The translations under genes and the position numbers were made by a program. DNA of 64,000 nucleotides from JAFGUF01 sp040883315 (GTDB lineage Bacteria > Bacillota > Clostridia > Christensenellales > UMGS416): positions 5,715 through 69,714 of the forward strand of contig JBFLKU010000015.1 in the NCBI GenBank assembly GCA_040883315.1. The letters run 5' to 3'. Of the stretch, positions 1 to 9,211 are shown one piece after another (position 1 is the stretch's first letter; the number at the start of each line of letters is the position of its first letter). The notes below the pieces were generated by a model. It saw only the letters and a list, made by a program, of their open reading frames with translations. It was not told the DNA's origin and did no database searches.

Positions 1-246
1 CCTACAAGGGGAATAGACGCCGCTGCACGTATGGATGTGTATAGAATAATTTATCAATTGAGAAGCCAAGGTGTGGCAATATTGCTGATTTCATCAGATT
101 TAGAAGAAATAGTGGAACTGGCAGACAGAAGTATTTCAGTATTTAATGGCAGGATAAATGCAGAGTTCTCAAAGCAAGAGACGATTATGGATAATCTGAC
201 TGCAGCATCCTTTGGAATACATAAAGAAAAGGAGGCAGTACAATGA
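1..246 (+). CDS. Sugar-type ABC transporter ATPase, C-terminal end (LsrA/RbsA-like), partial
   Basis: The frame is open from base 1, so the gene begins upstream of the window. The first residues read PTRGIDAAAR, the segment that follows Walker B in the second nucleotide-binding domain of RbsA/MglA/LsrA-type double ATPases. LLISSDLEEIVELADR follows, matching the H-loop region of that family except that the usual switch histidine is not evident; 'SSDLEE' is the normal form in the second domain. Its stop overlaps the next start (ATGA), so it is translationally coupled to the permease. It would energise import by the two permeases and the binding protein that follow. The LsrA identity is inferred only from those neighbours, because too little sequence is present to separate LsrA from other carbohydrate ATPases. 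Confidence 0.85.
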   Translation, partial: PTRGIDAAARMDVYRIIYQLRSQGVAILLISSDLEEIVELADRSISVFNGRINAEFSKQETIMDNLTAASFGIHKEKEAVQ

Positions 247-1265
247 GTTTGCTTAAAAAGCTAAGTAGAGCAAGATGGCTGTCAAGCTTCATTTTCTTGA
301 TTGTATTGTTTGTAATAACAGGCATAATTAATCCTTCGTTTTTAAGCTATTCGAATATAGTTAGTGCATTTAACAGCAGCGTTGTTTTTACGCTTCTGGC
401 AGTGGGAATAGCATTTGTAATAATGACTGGTGAGATAGATGTATCTATAGGCTCTACCATGGGTCTGTCTGCAGCGATAGCAGGAACTATTGCCCAAAGA
501 GGTGGTAGCATAGCAGAAATGCTTCTATATGCGGCAATATTGGGAATAGCTGTAGGTGCAATAAACGGCGTGGGTGTAGCAATTATAAAAGTACCATCCT
601 TGATATTTACTCTTGGTATTATGGGGATTGTAAGGGGTCTGGTATATGTTTATTCAGATGGTCGTACGGTAGAAAACTTTGCAGGAGACTTTACGAATCT
701 GGGAAGCAAAACAATATTTGCGGATATAACTATATACTATGCAATAGTTATTGTAGTAGTTATAGCAGGTCACTTTATTTTGACTAGGACCAGAAGCGGT
801 AAAAACTTCATTGCGGTAGGAGACAACATAGGAGGAGCTACATTGATAGGTATTCCTGTGGTTTGGACAAAAATGCTGGCATACATCCTATCCGGAATAT
901 TTGCAGCGATTGCTGGAGTGGCGTTTGCTTCAAAATATGGACAAGTAAATATAGTTGCAGGCTCGGGATATGAAATGTCTGCAATAGCAGCGTGTGTATT
1001 AGGCGGAATAAGCCTATCCGGCGGGTTGGGAAGCGTATTGGGCGCTGGAATCGGTGCCGTGATTATGTCTGCAATCAGCAGACTGCTGGTATTCATCGGT
1101 CTTTCATCGGATTTTGATAACACAATAAAAGGCATTATGCTAATTACTATAGTTGTGGCTGATGCATTGATGAATACGCGTTCTGTGGAAAAAGCAAGAC
1201 GTGAAAGACTCTCGGCAAGAGCATCAAGCCATAATGATGTGAAGGTAGGTAGCGACGATGAATAA
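243..1265 (+). CDS. lsrC: ABC transporter permease, LsrC-like
   Basis: A 340-residue integral membrane protein of the branched-chain/ribose permease superfamily (RbsC, LsrC), with about ten hydrophobic segments. Family landmarks are TGEIDVSIGS near residue 60, the GDN-G-A--IGI stretch near 195, and AIAACVLGGISLSGG near 250, which closely resembles E. coli LsrC around the same positions. It overlaps the ATPase by 4 bases and the next permease by 8, so the three are one tight operon. With the following permease it should form the membrane channel. Ligand identity depends on the binding protein at 2384 and is unproved; rhamnose or another sugar is the alternative to autoinducer-2. Confidence 0.8.
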   Translation: MSLLKKLSRARWLSSFIFLIVLFVITGIINPSFLSYSNIVSAFNSSVVFTLLAVGIAFVIMTGEIDVSIGSTMGLSAAIAGTIAQRGGSIAEMLLYAAILGIAVGAINGVGVAIIKVPSLIFTLGIMGIVRGLVYVYSDGRTVENFAGDFTNLGSKTIFADITIYYAIVIVVVIAGHFILTRTRSGKNFIAVGDNIGGATLIGIPVVWTKMLAYILSGIFAAIAGVAFASKYGQVNIVAGSGYEMSAIAACVLGGISLSGGLGSVLGAGIGAVIMSAISRLLVFIGLSSDFDNTIKGIMLITIVVADALMNTRSVEKARRERLSARASSHNDVKVGSDDE

Positions 1266-2316
1266 TGGATTTAAGCAAAAGATGAAAGCAATGGTTTCAA
1301 GATGGGAATTTGTTCTGGTAATGTTCCTTGTTGCTGAATTTGTAATATTTGGAGCAGCTGATTTCCAAAAATTCATGAGACTGCCATCGATATTTTCAAG
1401 CATAAATAACTATATAAGCATTTGCATAATTTCGCTTTTCGTCACTTTTGTTATGATAACAGGCGGAATAGATATTCAGGCTAGCTCTATTGTTGGATTG
1501 ACATCAATAGTAATCGGTGTACTATGGAGCGATGCAGGGCTGAATATATGGATGGCTGTATTGCTGGCAATAGTAACAGCAGGATTATGCGGCGCATTAT
1601 CAGGATTTTTGGTTGCGTACTGCAATGTTCAACCTATGGTTGTGACGCTTGGAGGAAGCTTTCTATTCTCGGGGCTGGCACTTTTGGTTTCAGGGCTTTC
1701 GGAGACTCCTGCATACAAAGGCATAAACGGATTCCCGGGGAAGAGCGCAGCAGGAGATTTTGTTTCATTCAGAGCATTGGGTAAATTCAAGCTATTTGAT
1801 GTGATTCCTATTCAGATAATAATATATGTAGCATTGATATTAATATGCTATTGGCTTCTTCATAAATCAAGATACGGGCGCAAAGTATTTCTAGTAGGAG
1901 TTAACAGAAAAGCAGCAGAGTATTCAGGAGTGAACAGCAGATGGGTGATAATGAGCACATATATTTTGACAGGTGTCGGCGCAGCTATAGCAGGAGTACT
2001 GCTGACTGCCAATGTAGACTCTGCAAAATATAATCTCGGCTCTACTTTCACGCTTTCAATAATCACAGCTGTAGTACTTGGAGGTACATTATCGACAGGC
2101 GGAAAAGGCAGCGTGATAGGCACAGCATTGGCAGCAATAGTAATATGCATTCTGCGCTACGGACTGCCGCTATGCTTTGGAGTGAGCACTCAGAACCTAG
2201 ATTTGCCAATTGGCATTATGCTGGTGATTGTTGTTTCGGCACGTGAACTGGCAGCTAACCCAAAGGTATCGTCCCATATAAAGAGGATGTTAAAAAGAGA
2301 GAAAAAAGAGATATAA
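1258..2316 (+). CDS. lsrD: ABC transporter permease, LsrD-like
   Basis: A 352-residue permease of the same superfamily as its upstream neighbour. It carries TGGIDIQASSIVGL near residue 75, the VGVNRKAAEYSGV cytoplasmic loop near 212 and AVVLGGTLSTGGKGS near 285, all standard for this family. The start overlaps the preceding stop by 8 bases. The ATPase, permease, permease, binding-protein order is that of lsrACDB. No lsrK, lsrR, lsrF or lsrG homologue is visible in the window, so an autoinducer-2 processing pathway is not shown here. Assignment as the second channel subunit is firm; the lsrD name is provisional. Confidence 0.78.
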   Translation: MNNGFKQKMKAMVSRWEFVLVMFLVAEFVIFGAADFQKFMRLPSIFSSINNYISICIISLFVTFVMITGGIDIQASSIVGLTSIVIGVLWSDAGLNIWMAVLLAIVTAGLCGALSGFLVAYCNVQPMVVTLGGSFLFSGLALLVSGLSETPAYKGINGFPGKSAAGDFVSFRALGKFKLFDVIPIQIIIYVALILICYWLLHKSRYGRKVFLVGVNRKAAEYSGVNSRWVIMSTYILTGVGAAIAGVLLTANVDSAKYNLGSTFTLSIITAVVLGGTLSTGGKGSVIGTALAAIVICILRYGLPLCFGVSTQNLDLPIGIMLVIVVSARELAANPKVSSHIKRMLKREKKEI

Positions 2317-2383
2317 GGTGCATATAAGTTTAGGGTATTTACTTACTCTAAGTATAAATAAACATAATAACAAGGAGGATACA

Positions 2384-3502
2384 ATGAAAAAGTTTTTTGC
2401 GATGTTACTAGTAATAGTAATGGTATTTTCATTAGCAGCATGTAAAGACACAGCTCCAGCTGATGACAATACAAAGCCAGCAGACGACGGACAACAAGTA
2501 GAAGAAACAACAGGTAGTATAGAAGGAATGACGGTTGCTTTTATCCCTAAACTAACAGGTAATTCATTCTTTGAAGCAGCTAATGACGGTGCTCAAAAGT
2601 ATGCAGAACAATGGGGAATCGAAGTTAAGTATATGGGCAGTGCTGCAGCTTCTGTTACTGACCAACTAGAAGTTATTCAACAAGCTATTGATGCTGGTGT
2701 AGATGCAATTTCTATTTCTTCAGTGGATGCAAAAGCATTGGATGAAAAGCTAAAAGAAGCACAAGACATGGGTATCGTTGTAACAACATGGGACTCAGAC
2801 GTATCATCAGATGCACGTTCTTTGATGGTATCTCAAGGCACACCTAAAATATTGGGTGAAATGCTGGTAGATATGGGTGCTGACGCATTAACAAACCGTG
2901 GCGTTGACATAAACGGCGAAGTAAAATATGTTTGGCACTATTCACAAGCAGCTGTTGCAGACCAAAACTCATGGTATGTAGCTGGCGAAGAATACATTAA
3001 AGAAAAGTATCCAAACTGGGTAGCAGTAGCTGATCCTTTCTATTCAGAGCAAGATTCTCAAAAATCAGTTTCTATCGGTGAATCAATTTTTGAAGCATAT
3101 CCTGACATAGACCTAATCATCTGCAACGACTCAACAGCATTGCCAGGACAAAGCCAAGCAGCACAAAACAAAGGCCTGACAAAAGATGACGTAACAATTA
3201 CTGGCTTCTGCACACCATCAGGTATGACAGCATATCTAGAAGCTGGCATAGTAGAACAATGGGGACTTTGGGACTGCGGTATTCAAGGCGCTCTAGGCTG
3301 CTACTTTGCAGCATACTTAGCAGCTGGCAACGAAGTATCAGCTGGTGATGTAATAGACGTACCAGGAATCGGTGCATGCTCAATAGTAACAAACGATGAG
3401 CTAGTACCAGGGGATTCTACTCCTGAGAAAAACAACGGTGTTGTTCTTCTTCCAGAGCGTGTAGTCTTCACAGAGGAAAATGTAGCAGACTATCCTTTCT
3501 AA
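2384..3502 (+). CDS. lsrB: LsrB/RhaS-like substrate-binding lipoprotein
   Basis: A 372-residue lipoprotein with signal sequence and lipobox LAAC (Cys20). I chose the ATG at 2384 because AAGGAGG ends 6 bases upstream and the signal peptide begins there; an in-frame upstream ATG at 2318 would add a meaningless leader. The mature part is a type I periplasmic-binding fold close to E. coli LsrB: AFIPKLTGNSFF, TWDSD, QGTP--LGEMLVDMGA, ADQNSW and a C-terminal GVVLLPERVVF. Of the residues known to contact autoinducer-2 in LsrB, equivalents of Lys35, Asp116, Asp166, Gln167 and Pro220 are present (Lys56, Asp137, Asp193, Gln194, Pro254), but the Ala222 position is Gln256. Clostridial LsrB proteins are reported to tolerate site changes, so autoinducer-2 binding stays possible; rhamnose (RhaS-like) is the main alternative. 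Confidence 0.75.
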   Translation: MKKFFAMLLVIVMVFSLAACKDTAPADDNTKPADDGQQVEETTGSIEGMTVAFIPKLTGNSFFEAANDGAQKYAEQWGIEVKYMGSAAASVTDQLEVIQQAIDAGVDAISISSVDAKALDEKLKEAQDMGIVVTTWDSDVSSDARSLMVSQGTPKILGEMLVDMGADALTNRGVDINGEVKYVWHYSQAAVADQNSWYVAGEEYIKEKYPNWVAVADPFYSEQDSQKSVSIGESIFEAYPDIDLIICNDSTALPGQSQAAQNKGLTKDDVTITGFCTPSGMTAYLEAGIVEQWGLWDCGIQGALGCYFAAYLAAGNEVSAGDVIDVPGIGACSIVTNDELVPGDSTPEKNNGVVLLPERVVFTEENVADYPF

Positions 3503-3553
3503 TAAGCCAAAAGTTATAAAAAGAGAATAGCAAAAACATACAAGTTAGTAAAT

Positions 3554-3580
3554 AAAAAGCCATCCTGCGGATGGCTTTTT
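3554..3580 (+). terminator. Intrinsic terminator of the lsr-like operon
   Basis: A perfect 12-bp stem, AAAAAGCCATCC against GGATGGCTTTTT with a TGC loop, ends in a T run about 50 bases after the lsrB stop. The A-rich left arm gives a T run on the other strand too, so it may also stop transcription of the convergent helicase gene. Confidence 0.9.
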
Positions 3581-3603
3581 GTATATCAGGTTTGGTAAAA
3601 TAC

Positions 3604-5205
3604 TTATTTATTTTTTGTTTTTGCAGGCTCTAGTGATATTTGTCTACCTCTTATCATTACATTTTTAAATCTGCTTATCACGTTAGTAGCATCAAAATCT
3701 GCTATCTCTACAAACGAAAACTTATCGTATATATCTACTTTGCCGATATTTCTGCCGCTGATTTCGGTTTCGCCTACAATGCAGCCAACAATATCTCGGG
3801 GTGTTATTTTGTCCATTTTGCCTACATTTACGAAGAACCTAACCATACCGGATTCTGCACCTGTATTTTTGAAGTTTGCCTTGATTATATTATCACCTGT
3901 ATTGCTGACTTTTTTCTTGCTTTTAGCTTGCGATTTTAGTAGAGCACATGAAACGTCTTTGGCATTGTATCCTTCATTTTGCAGTGCTTCTATTACTGGG
4001 TAGTAATCATAAAAATCACCCTTAAGAAGCTCATGCTTTATGCCATCTATAATCTCTTGAGATTTTATATTTTGAATATCTGATTCACTAGGTATAGATG
4101 ATTGCTTTATTTCACACTTAGTAAATCTTTGTATTTCATTTATTCTCTTTTGGTGGTTTTTGCCGTTTACAAATGTAATTGCTGTGCCGGCTCTTCCGGC
4201 TCTTCCTGTACGTCCTATTCTATGTACGTAGTATTCGTCATCAATAGGTATATCAAAGTTTATTACAAGCTCCACGTCATCCACATCTATGCCTCGTGCT
4301 GCCACATCGGTCGCTACTAATACCTTTACGCTGCCGCTGCGGAATGCATTCATCACCCTGTCTCGCCCGTTCTGACGCATGTCACCGTGTAGTGCTGAAG
4401 CAGCAATGCCCTTGCTTTGCAATTCCTCTACCACTTCGTCAACCATGCGTTTTGTATTGCAAAACACTAAAGAAAGCTGTGGTCTGTGGAATTCATATAA
4501 TCTGATTAGTGCATCAGTTTTTTTGATTTTTACTGTACTTATGAATCTTTGCTCAATGCTAGCAACTGTTAAATTTGTGCCTACTGATTTAATAAGCTTT
4601 GCATTCTTTTGATAATTTTTAGTTATACGCATTATGTCGTTTGACATTGTTGCAGAAAACAGCACTGTGATTCTCTCTGATGGAACATCTTCAAGAATAG
4701 TCTCTATATCTTCTCTAAAGCCCATGTTTAGCATTTCATCTGCCTCATCCAATACCATAAGCTTTAAATTGCCTAGTTTAAGCGTGCGGCGACGCATATG
4801 ATCCATCACTCTGCCGGGAGTGCCTATTACTATTTGCGCACCAGATTTCAGCTGTCTTATTTGGTTGTTTATAGGTGCTCCGCCGTAGATGGGAACAATA
4901 TTTAATCCTTTTTTATTTTCTGCACTGCGGGCTATTTCATTGGCAGCCTGTACTGCTAGCTCTCTGGTGGGGCATAGTATTAGTGCCTGTACGGATTTGT
5001 CCTCCGGATTAACTAAATCTACAGCCGGTAGTCCAAAGGCCATAGTTTTGCCTGTGCCTGTCTGTGAGTGACCGATTACGTCCTGTCCGCTTAGTATTAA
5101 GGGGATGCAGTCGGCCTGTATATTAGTAGGGATTTTGAAGCCCATATTGTCGATAGATGTTAAAATTTCCTGTGATAAGCCTAATTGACTAAAGTCATTG
5201 TTCAT
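3604..5205 (-). CDS. DEAD-box ATP-dependent RNA helicase with C-terminal RNA-binding domain
   Basis: A 533-residue superfamily 2 helicase that unwinds or remodels RNA, for example in ribosome assembly, mRNA turnover or cold adaptation. It has a Q motif near residue 28, SQTGTGKT at 47-54, PTRELA near 79, DEAD at 153-156, SAT at 184-186, and HRIGRTGR at 328-335. After a linker, residues about 455-528 form a DbpA-type RNA-binding fold (FVNVGKMDKITPRDIVG and the conserved SFVEI). That layout is shared by DbpA/YxiN, CsdA/DeaD and long CshA proteins, so I do not assign one symbol. It is a single gene, convergent with the lsr-like operon and separated from the downstream-facing yesMN pair by about 400 bases. 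Confidence 0.93.
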   Translation of the reverse strand: MNNDFSQLGLSQEILTSIDNMGFKIPTNIQADCIPLILSGQDVIGHSQTGTGKTMAFGLPAVDLVNPEDKSVQALILCPTRELAVQAANEIARSAENKKGLNIVPIYGGAPINNQIRQLKSGAQIVIGTPGRVMDHMRRRTLKLGNLKLMVLDEADEMLNMGFREDIETILEDVPSERITVLFSATMSNDIMRITKNYQKNAKLIKSVGTNLTVASIEQRFISTVKIKKTDALIRLYEFHRPQLSLVFCNTKRMVDEVVEELQSKGIAASALHGDMRQNGRDRVMNAFRSGSVKVLVATDVAARGIDVDDVELVINFDIPIDDEYYVHRIGRTGRAGRAGTAITFVNGKNHQKRINEIQRFTKCEIKQSSIPSESDIQNIKSQEIIDGIKHELLKGDFYDYYPVIEALQNEGYNAKDVSCALLKSQAKSKKKVSNTGDNIIKANFKNTGAESGMVRFFVNVGKMDKITPRDIVGCIVGETEISGRNIGKVDIYDKFSFVEIADFDATNVISRFKNVMIRGRQISLEPAKTKNK

Positions 5206-5603
5206 TAAGTATTGCCTTTCTTATTGCTAATATGTTCTAGAAAATTATATAAGTGAGCATAAGAAAAAAGCATTTCAAACAAATAATGCATTTTAGTTAG
5301 ACAAATATCAATCATTTTAATCAAATCGGATATATTATTTATACATTTTCTGATCTAGAGGACTTTCAGCACTGGGACAAAGTGCCGATGACATTCATAT
5401 AACACTTCCCCATATAAATAATTCAAATAGAAATATGTCACATTTTTACGTTCGCCTAATTATATAGGATATACCGCAAAAGTCAAGAGAAAGTTTGATA
5501 TGCATCAATAGCGTTGCGGAAGCAAACCGAAATATTGCCGTTGATTTAAGTTTCGCAATGTAACCTATTTGTGGCTTTAGATATGCTTTGAACAGAAATA
5601 AAG
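5206..5603. other. 398-base intergenic region upstream of the helicase
   Basis: No coding frame is supported. A TATAAT on the minus strand at 5249-5244 could be the helicase -10 box, about 40 bases upstream of its start, but no well-spaced -35 was found. A small hairpin, GCACT/AGTGC, lies near 5370-5386. Cold-shock helicases often have long structured leaders, so a long 5' UTR is possible. I see no repeat or RNA gene. Confidence 0.4.
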
Positions 5604-7205
5604 CTAATCTTTCTCTGTAGATTTTTTTATTTTTCTGTATTCGCTTGGGGTTACATTCTCATACTTCTTGAAAATTTGCGTAAAGTGAGAGAAATTATCA
5701 TACCCAAGCTCCAGAGCAACCATACTGACTGATATATTCGAATTCTCCAAAAGATTTTTGGCTACTTCAACTTTTGTTTTCATAATATAATGCTTTATAT
5801 TCTGCCCAGTTTCTTTTTTGAATAGCTTTGTAAAATATTCTGGGCTCAGGTGAATGTAGTCTGCAACGTCTGACACTGATAAGTTTTTAGAAAGATTTGT
5901 GACTATATATGTTTTTGCTTTTTCAACATCATTTTTCGGTGCAGATTCATGCTGAGCCGTGTCCAACACATGCAGCATGAAGTTGACGGACTTTTTAAAG
6001 GCGTCAACATTTTTAAAGCCATCCATATAATCGTTGTATTGATATTCCTCTGAAAAAAGATTGGATATATTTATATTGTTGTCATCGAGGTAGCTGAAGA
6101 ATATCTGAGTTAGCCTTTGATGCAGATTGCATAGGTTTTGAAAATTTGCATGGTTTGATTCTATCATTTTATCTATAAAGGATAGTATCTCGGTACGAAG
6201 CAAATTATTATGTTTTGAATTTAGTAGCTTTTCCCAGCGAAATACACTTTCGCTAATATCCATTGTTGAAGAGAAATCTTCTTCATCCGGAGAAGTTTGA
6301 TATATGCCAGGTTTTTCTGTTACATTATCATTTATAAATGAGTGCATTTTCCCTAGTTCAGCTCTAGCAGAAGATAGAGTTGTAGGTGTGCCAATGTAGC
6401 ATGCGATATCTGGAGACAGATTTTCTGCAAGATGCTGAAAGAATACATTGCACTGGAATTGTGTGCAGGGAAAGTTGGCTGAATTATCCGAAAAGAGCAA
6501 TATTACGAATTGCTTAAATTTATTTATTGCCATTAATGAATAGATGGGATATTCAAGGTTTGCTTTTGACAATGCGCTTTTTAATGTGCTTCTAATGCTG
6601 CTATTGGAGAAAGTATCTAAATCCGAATGACAGTAGGGAAACCATTCAATTACAAATAACTGAATGGCAGAGTCCATGGCTATCGGAAAACCTAAATTGT
6701 TCAGCAGGTTGACAGACTCGGTGACATTCTCTAGGGAACTAGAAAACAGATTGGCTACGGTACGGTCTGTGAGCTCTAACTCATTTGTCTTATATAGCTT
6801 TCCGTAAGAATATAGTTGCTTTTCTTGACGATTATGATAAATTTGGTTAACTGCTTTCTTTAGCGAAGCCTCTATCTCGTCGTATGGAGCAGGCTGTACT
6901 ATATAGTCAAAGCATCCGAGCTTTAGGCTCTCTTGAGCATATGAAAAATCCGCATGGGAAGAAAGCATTATGCTTATTATATCGGGATATTTTTCATTAA
7001 TCCATCTGATTAAATCTAGTCCGGTTTCATCCGGCATTTCTATGTCTGAAAGAACTATATCAATAGGAAACTCCCCAATTATTGATTTTGCTTCCTTTGA
7101 ACTATAGGCTGATTTAACATTATCTATTCCGATTTTTTCAAAATTTACTGCAGACAAGATCCCTTTTACTACAGAAAATTGATCATCTACGACTAATATA
7201 TTCAT
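5604..7205 (-). CDS. YesN-type response regulator (REC + AraC DNA-binding), module A
   Basis: A 533-residue regulator. Residues 1-120 are a receiver domain with the acidic pair Asp7/Asp8, phospho-acceptor Asp54 in LSDIEMP and the Ser82/Ser83 switch position. The normally invariant receiver lysine is replaced: the segment reads YIVQP, with Gln104, whereas the paralogue at 34163 has Lys104 at the same place. Residues about 425-525 are an AraC-type double helix-turn-helix (VADYIHLSPEYFTKLFKKETG and the YDNFSHFTQIFKKYENVTPSEYR signature). It lies 27 bases after the histidine kinase gene in one operon and should activate the nearby transporter or esterase genes when the kinase senses sugar. The missing lysine suggests altered phosphorylation-dependent switching. 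Confidence 0.9.
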   Translation of the reverse strand: MNILVVDDQFSVVKGILSAVNFEKIGIDNVKSAYSSKEAKSIIGEFPIDIVLSDIEMPDETGLDLIRWINEKYPDIISIMLSSHADFSYAQESLKLGCFDYIVQPAPYDEIEASLKKAVNQIYHNRQEKQLYSYGKLYKTNELELTDRTVANLFSSSLENVTESVNLLNNLGFPIAMDSAIQLFVIEWFPYCHSDLDTFSNSSIRSTLKSALSKANLEYPIYSLMAINKFKQFVILLFSDNSANFPCTQFQCNVFFQHLAENLSPDIACYIGTPTTLSSARAELGKMHSFINDNVTEKPGIYQTSPDEEDFSSTMDISESVFRWEKLLNSKHNNLLRTEILSFIDKMIESNHANFQNLCNLHQRLTQIFFSYLDDNNINISNLFSEEYQYNDYMDGFKNVDAFKKSVNFMLHVLDTAQHESAPKNDVEKAKTYIVTNLSKNLSVSDVADYIHLSPEYFTKLFKKETGQNIKHYIMKTKVEVAKNLLENSNISVSMVALELGYDNFSHFTQIFKKYENVTPSEYRKIKKSTEKD

Positions 7206-7232
7206 AAAATTATCACTCCTTCAAAAGGCGAT

Positions 7233-8939
7233 TTACATAGGGAGATGGAATAATGCACTTGCCCCTCCTGTTGGTTTATTAAAGAAAGTAGCTTCATAAT
7301 CTTTTTTATAAATTAAGCGTATTCTATGCTTTAGATTGCTTATTCCTACATGATATTCCTCGAAGGCATAGTCGTCTTCTGCATTTAGTATTTCAAGCAT
7401 TTCTTTGCTATATCCTATGCCGTTGTCACTTAAGCGTATTCTGATAAACGGCTTATCCTCGATTATAACCTTGTCAATATTTATATCGAAACGTAGTATG
7501 TTGTTTGATTTACCGCCATACTTATATGAGTTTTCTAGGAAAGTCTGTATGATTAGCGGAGGAATTTGGCAGCTAAGCAACTCTGGGTCAATATTTTGTG
7601 TGACCAAGAACGGCTTTACTCTGTCAAGCAGCACTATATGATAATAATCATTGACTTCATCAAGCTCTGATTTAAGGGATACTAAAGTCATATTGTCATG
7701 GAAAATATAGCGAAGGTGATTTGAAAAAGACAGTATCATCAAACGCATTTTTTCATATTCCGTATTTTCAAGCATATTATATAGGCTTTTTAAGCAATTC
7801 AAGAAGAAATGAGAGCGAGTTTGCAATTGAAAATATTGAAGCATAGCATGCTCTTTCTCTTTATCCTTGTTTATGTTTTCTATTTGAAGGTGCACTTTTT
7901 GGTCAATCAAATCATTAAGTGCCTCGTTTATAGTCTGGAGCTCCGATATGTTGCTGTTGTCCACCACATAAGTGCCTTGAGGCTGGCTAGAGAGAAGCTC
8001 AGAGGCATTTGCTATCTGGTTAAGCGGATAGATTAGTATCTTGCTGATTAGGGTGTAGATAAGCAATATGAAGCCGCATATGACTACTAAAATGAATGCA
8101 AGAAGTATGGCAGACAGCCGAGAATAAATCAGAATATTTTGCTGGGATATAATTATGCACACATTTATGCCGCAGTCTGCAATTTCTCTTGATTGGATAA
8201 CAAATTTTGAAATCAACAGGGAAACTACTCCGTGCTTTGGCTGCGTTATTTCCTCCATTGAAATAGAATTCTCTTCTATATATTCTGTGTTTGTTAAAAC
8301 TCTATTTTCATCATAAAAAGCAAATTGGGGAAAATACTGATCACTGCTTTCATTTCCGGTTGAAGATAAATATTTTAGGTCTATCGCAGAGCAGATATAT
8401 AAATCATTGAGTTTAGAGGTATAAAGAAGAATAGCATTCTCGTTTTCGCTGTATAACTGCCACGAGGAAAAGAAGGAATCAGGAGCTTTTTTGCAATATT
8501 CTTTTAGAGTAGTTATTAAGTTTGCATTTTTCAGGGTATCTTGAGCAGCAGAATTTTTTGCACCGAATTTATACATTGAAATGCTATTTGATTCGTCAAA
8601 TATCATAATAATGCCCGATGAAGGAACTCTGTTTTTTATAATTTCTCGTAAATTGTATTTCAGCAGCACTTCCTGATGAGAAGGAAGAGAGTGAAGAGAC
8701 AATAATCGAAAATCATAATTATCAAAATATGTATCCTGTGTGAAAGACACTAAATCATCCATCATATAAACAAGCTCATTTGTGTACACATCCAAAGAGG
8801 CATTGTTTCTGAAATCAAGCTGCTTTTGATATGTGGAAAGAGTATAGTAGCCGAACACGCCTAGGCCTAGGAGTACTACAAACAGAATTATGGCAAAATA
8901 CATTACAAAATATTTTGTGATGGATATTGACTTTCTCAT
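7233..8939 (-). CDS. YesM-type membrane sensor histidine kinase, module A
   Basis: A 568-residue sensor. Transmembrane segments at about 10-34 and 273-298 flank an extracellular domain of roughly 240 residues; a HAMP-like linker follows at about 300-350. The phospho-acceptor is His377 in LQTRSHFFLN, where the family more often has NPHFLYN. The ATPase domain shows the N-box (IIQTFLENSYKYGG) and DNGIGYS. It is the partner of the regulator encoded 27 bases downstream. The extracellular domain probably senses a sugar or a loaded binding protein. A cre/LacI-like operator lies 22-35 bases upstream of the start, suggesting that the sensor gene itself is repressed by the local regulator or by CcpA. 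Confidence 0.92.
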   Translation of the reverse strand: MRKSISITKYFVMYFAIILFVVLLGLGVFGYYTLSTYQKQLDFRNNASLDVYTNELVYMMDDLVSFTQDTYFDNYDFRLLSLHSLPSHQEVLLKYNLREIIKNRVPSSGIIMIFDESNSISMYKFGAKNSAAQDTLKNANLITTLKEYCKKAPDSFFSSWQLYSENENAILLYTSKLNDLYICSAIDLKYLSSTGNESSDQYFPQFAFYDENRVLTNTEYIEENSISMEEITQPKHGVVSLLISKFVIQSREIADCGINVCIIISQQNILIYSRLSAILLAFILVVICGFILLIYTLISKILIYPLNQIANASELLSSQPQGTYVVDNSNISELQTINEALNDLIDQKVHLQIENINKDKEKEHAMLQYFQLQTRSHFFLNCLKSLYNMLENTEYEKMRLMILSFSNHLRYIFHDNMTLVSLKSELDEVNDYYHIVLLDRVKPFLVTQNIDPELLSCQIPPLIIQTFLENSYKYGGKSNNILRFDINIDKVIIEDKPFIRIRLSDNGIGYSKEMLEILNAEDDYAFEEYHVGISNLKHRIRLIYKKDYEATFFNKPTGGASALFHLPM

Positions 8940-8960
8940 AAAGCAATTACCTCGTGTATA

Positions 8961-8974
8961 AAAACGTTTAACAT
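8961..8974 (-). promoter_or_regulatory. LacI/cre-like operator upstream of the module A kinase
   Basis: AAAACGTTTAACAT is a near-palindrome around the CG step typical of LacI-family and CcpA sites. It lies 22 bases upstream of the kinase start and is nearly the same as the site at 9143-9156 that serves the divergent esterase gene. Confidence 0.6.
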
Positions 8975-9142
8975 TACGCTCCTTAAAAGTTAAAAAATAA
9001 TTATAGGTTTCTCATATAAAAGAAGCCGTATAAATATATTTTAAGCCAATGAAAATCAAAAGTCAAAGAATAAGAGGGTGTTTATAGAATTTCTAATATT
9101 ATCAGCTATAAAACCAGCAAGAAACTGTGATTTTTAAAAATG

Positions 9143-9156
9143 AAAACGTTTGACAT
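9143..9156 (+). promoter_or_regulatory. LacI/cre-like operator overlapping the esterase promoter
   Basis: AAAACGTTTGACAT overlaps the -35 box of the promoter at 9150-9178, so an occupied site would block RNA polymerase directly. It differs at one base from the site at 23016-23029 in front of the second esterase pair. Confidence 0.7.
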
Positions 9157-9178
9157 TATTTTATTCAAATGATACAAT
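9150..9178 (+). promoter_or_regulatory. Sigma-A promoter for the first esterase pair
   Basis: TTGACA (9150-9155), 17 bases, TACAAT (9173-9178), placed 33 bases before the ATG at 9212. The consensus -35 shares its first bases with the operator at 9143-9156. Confidence 0.8.
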
Positions 9179-9211
9179 TTATGTGAAAGATGCTATAGGA
9201 AGGAGTAAAAG

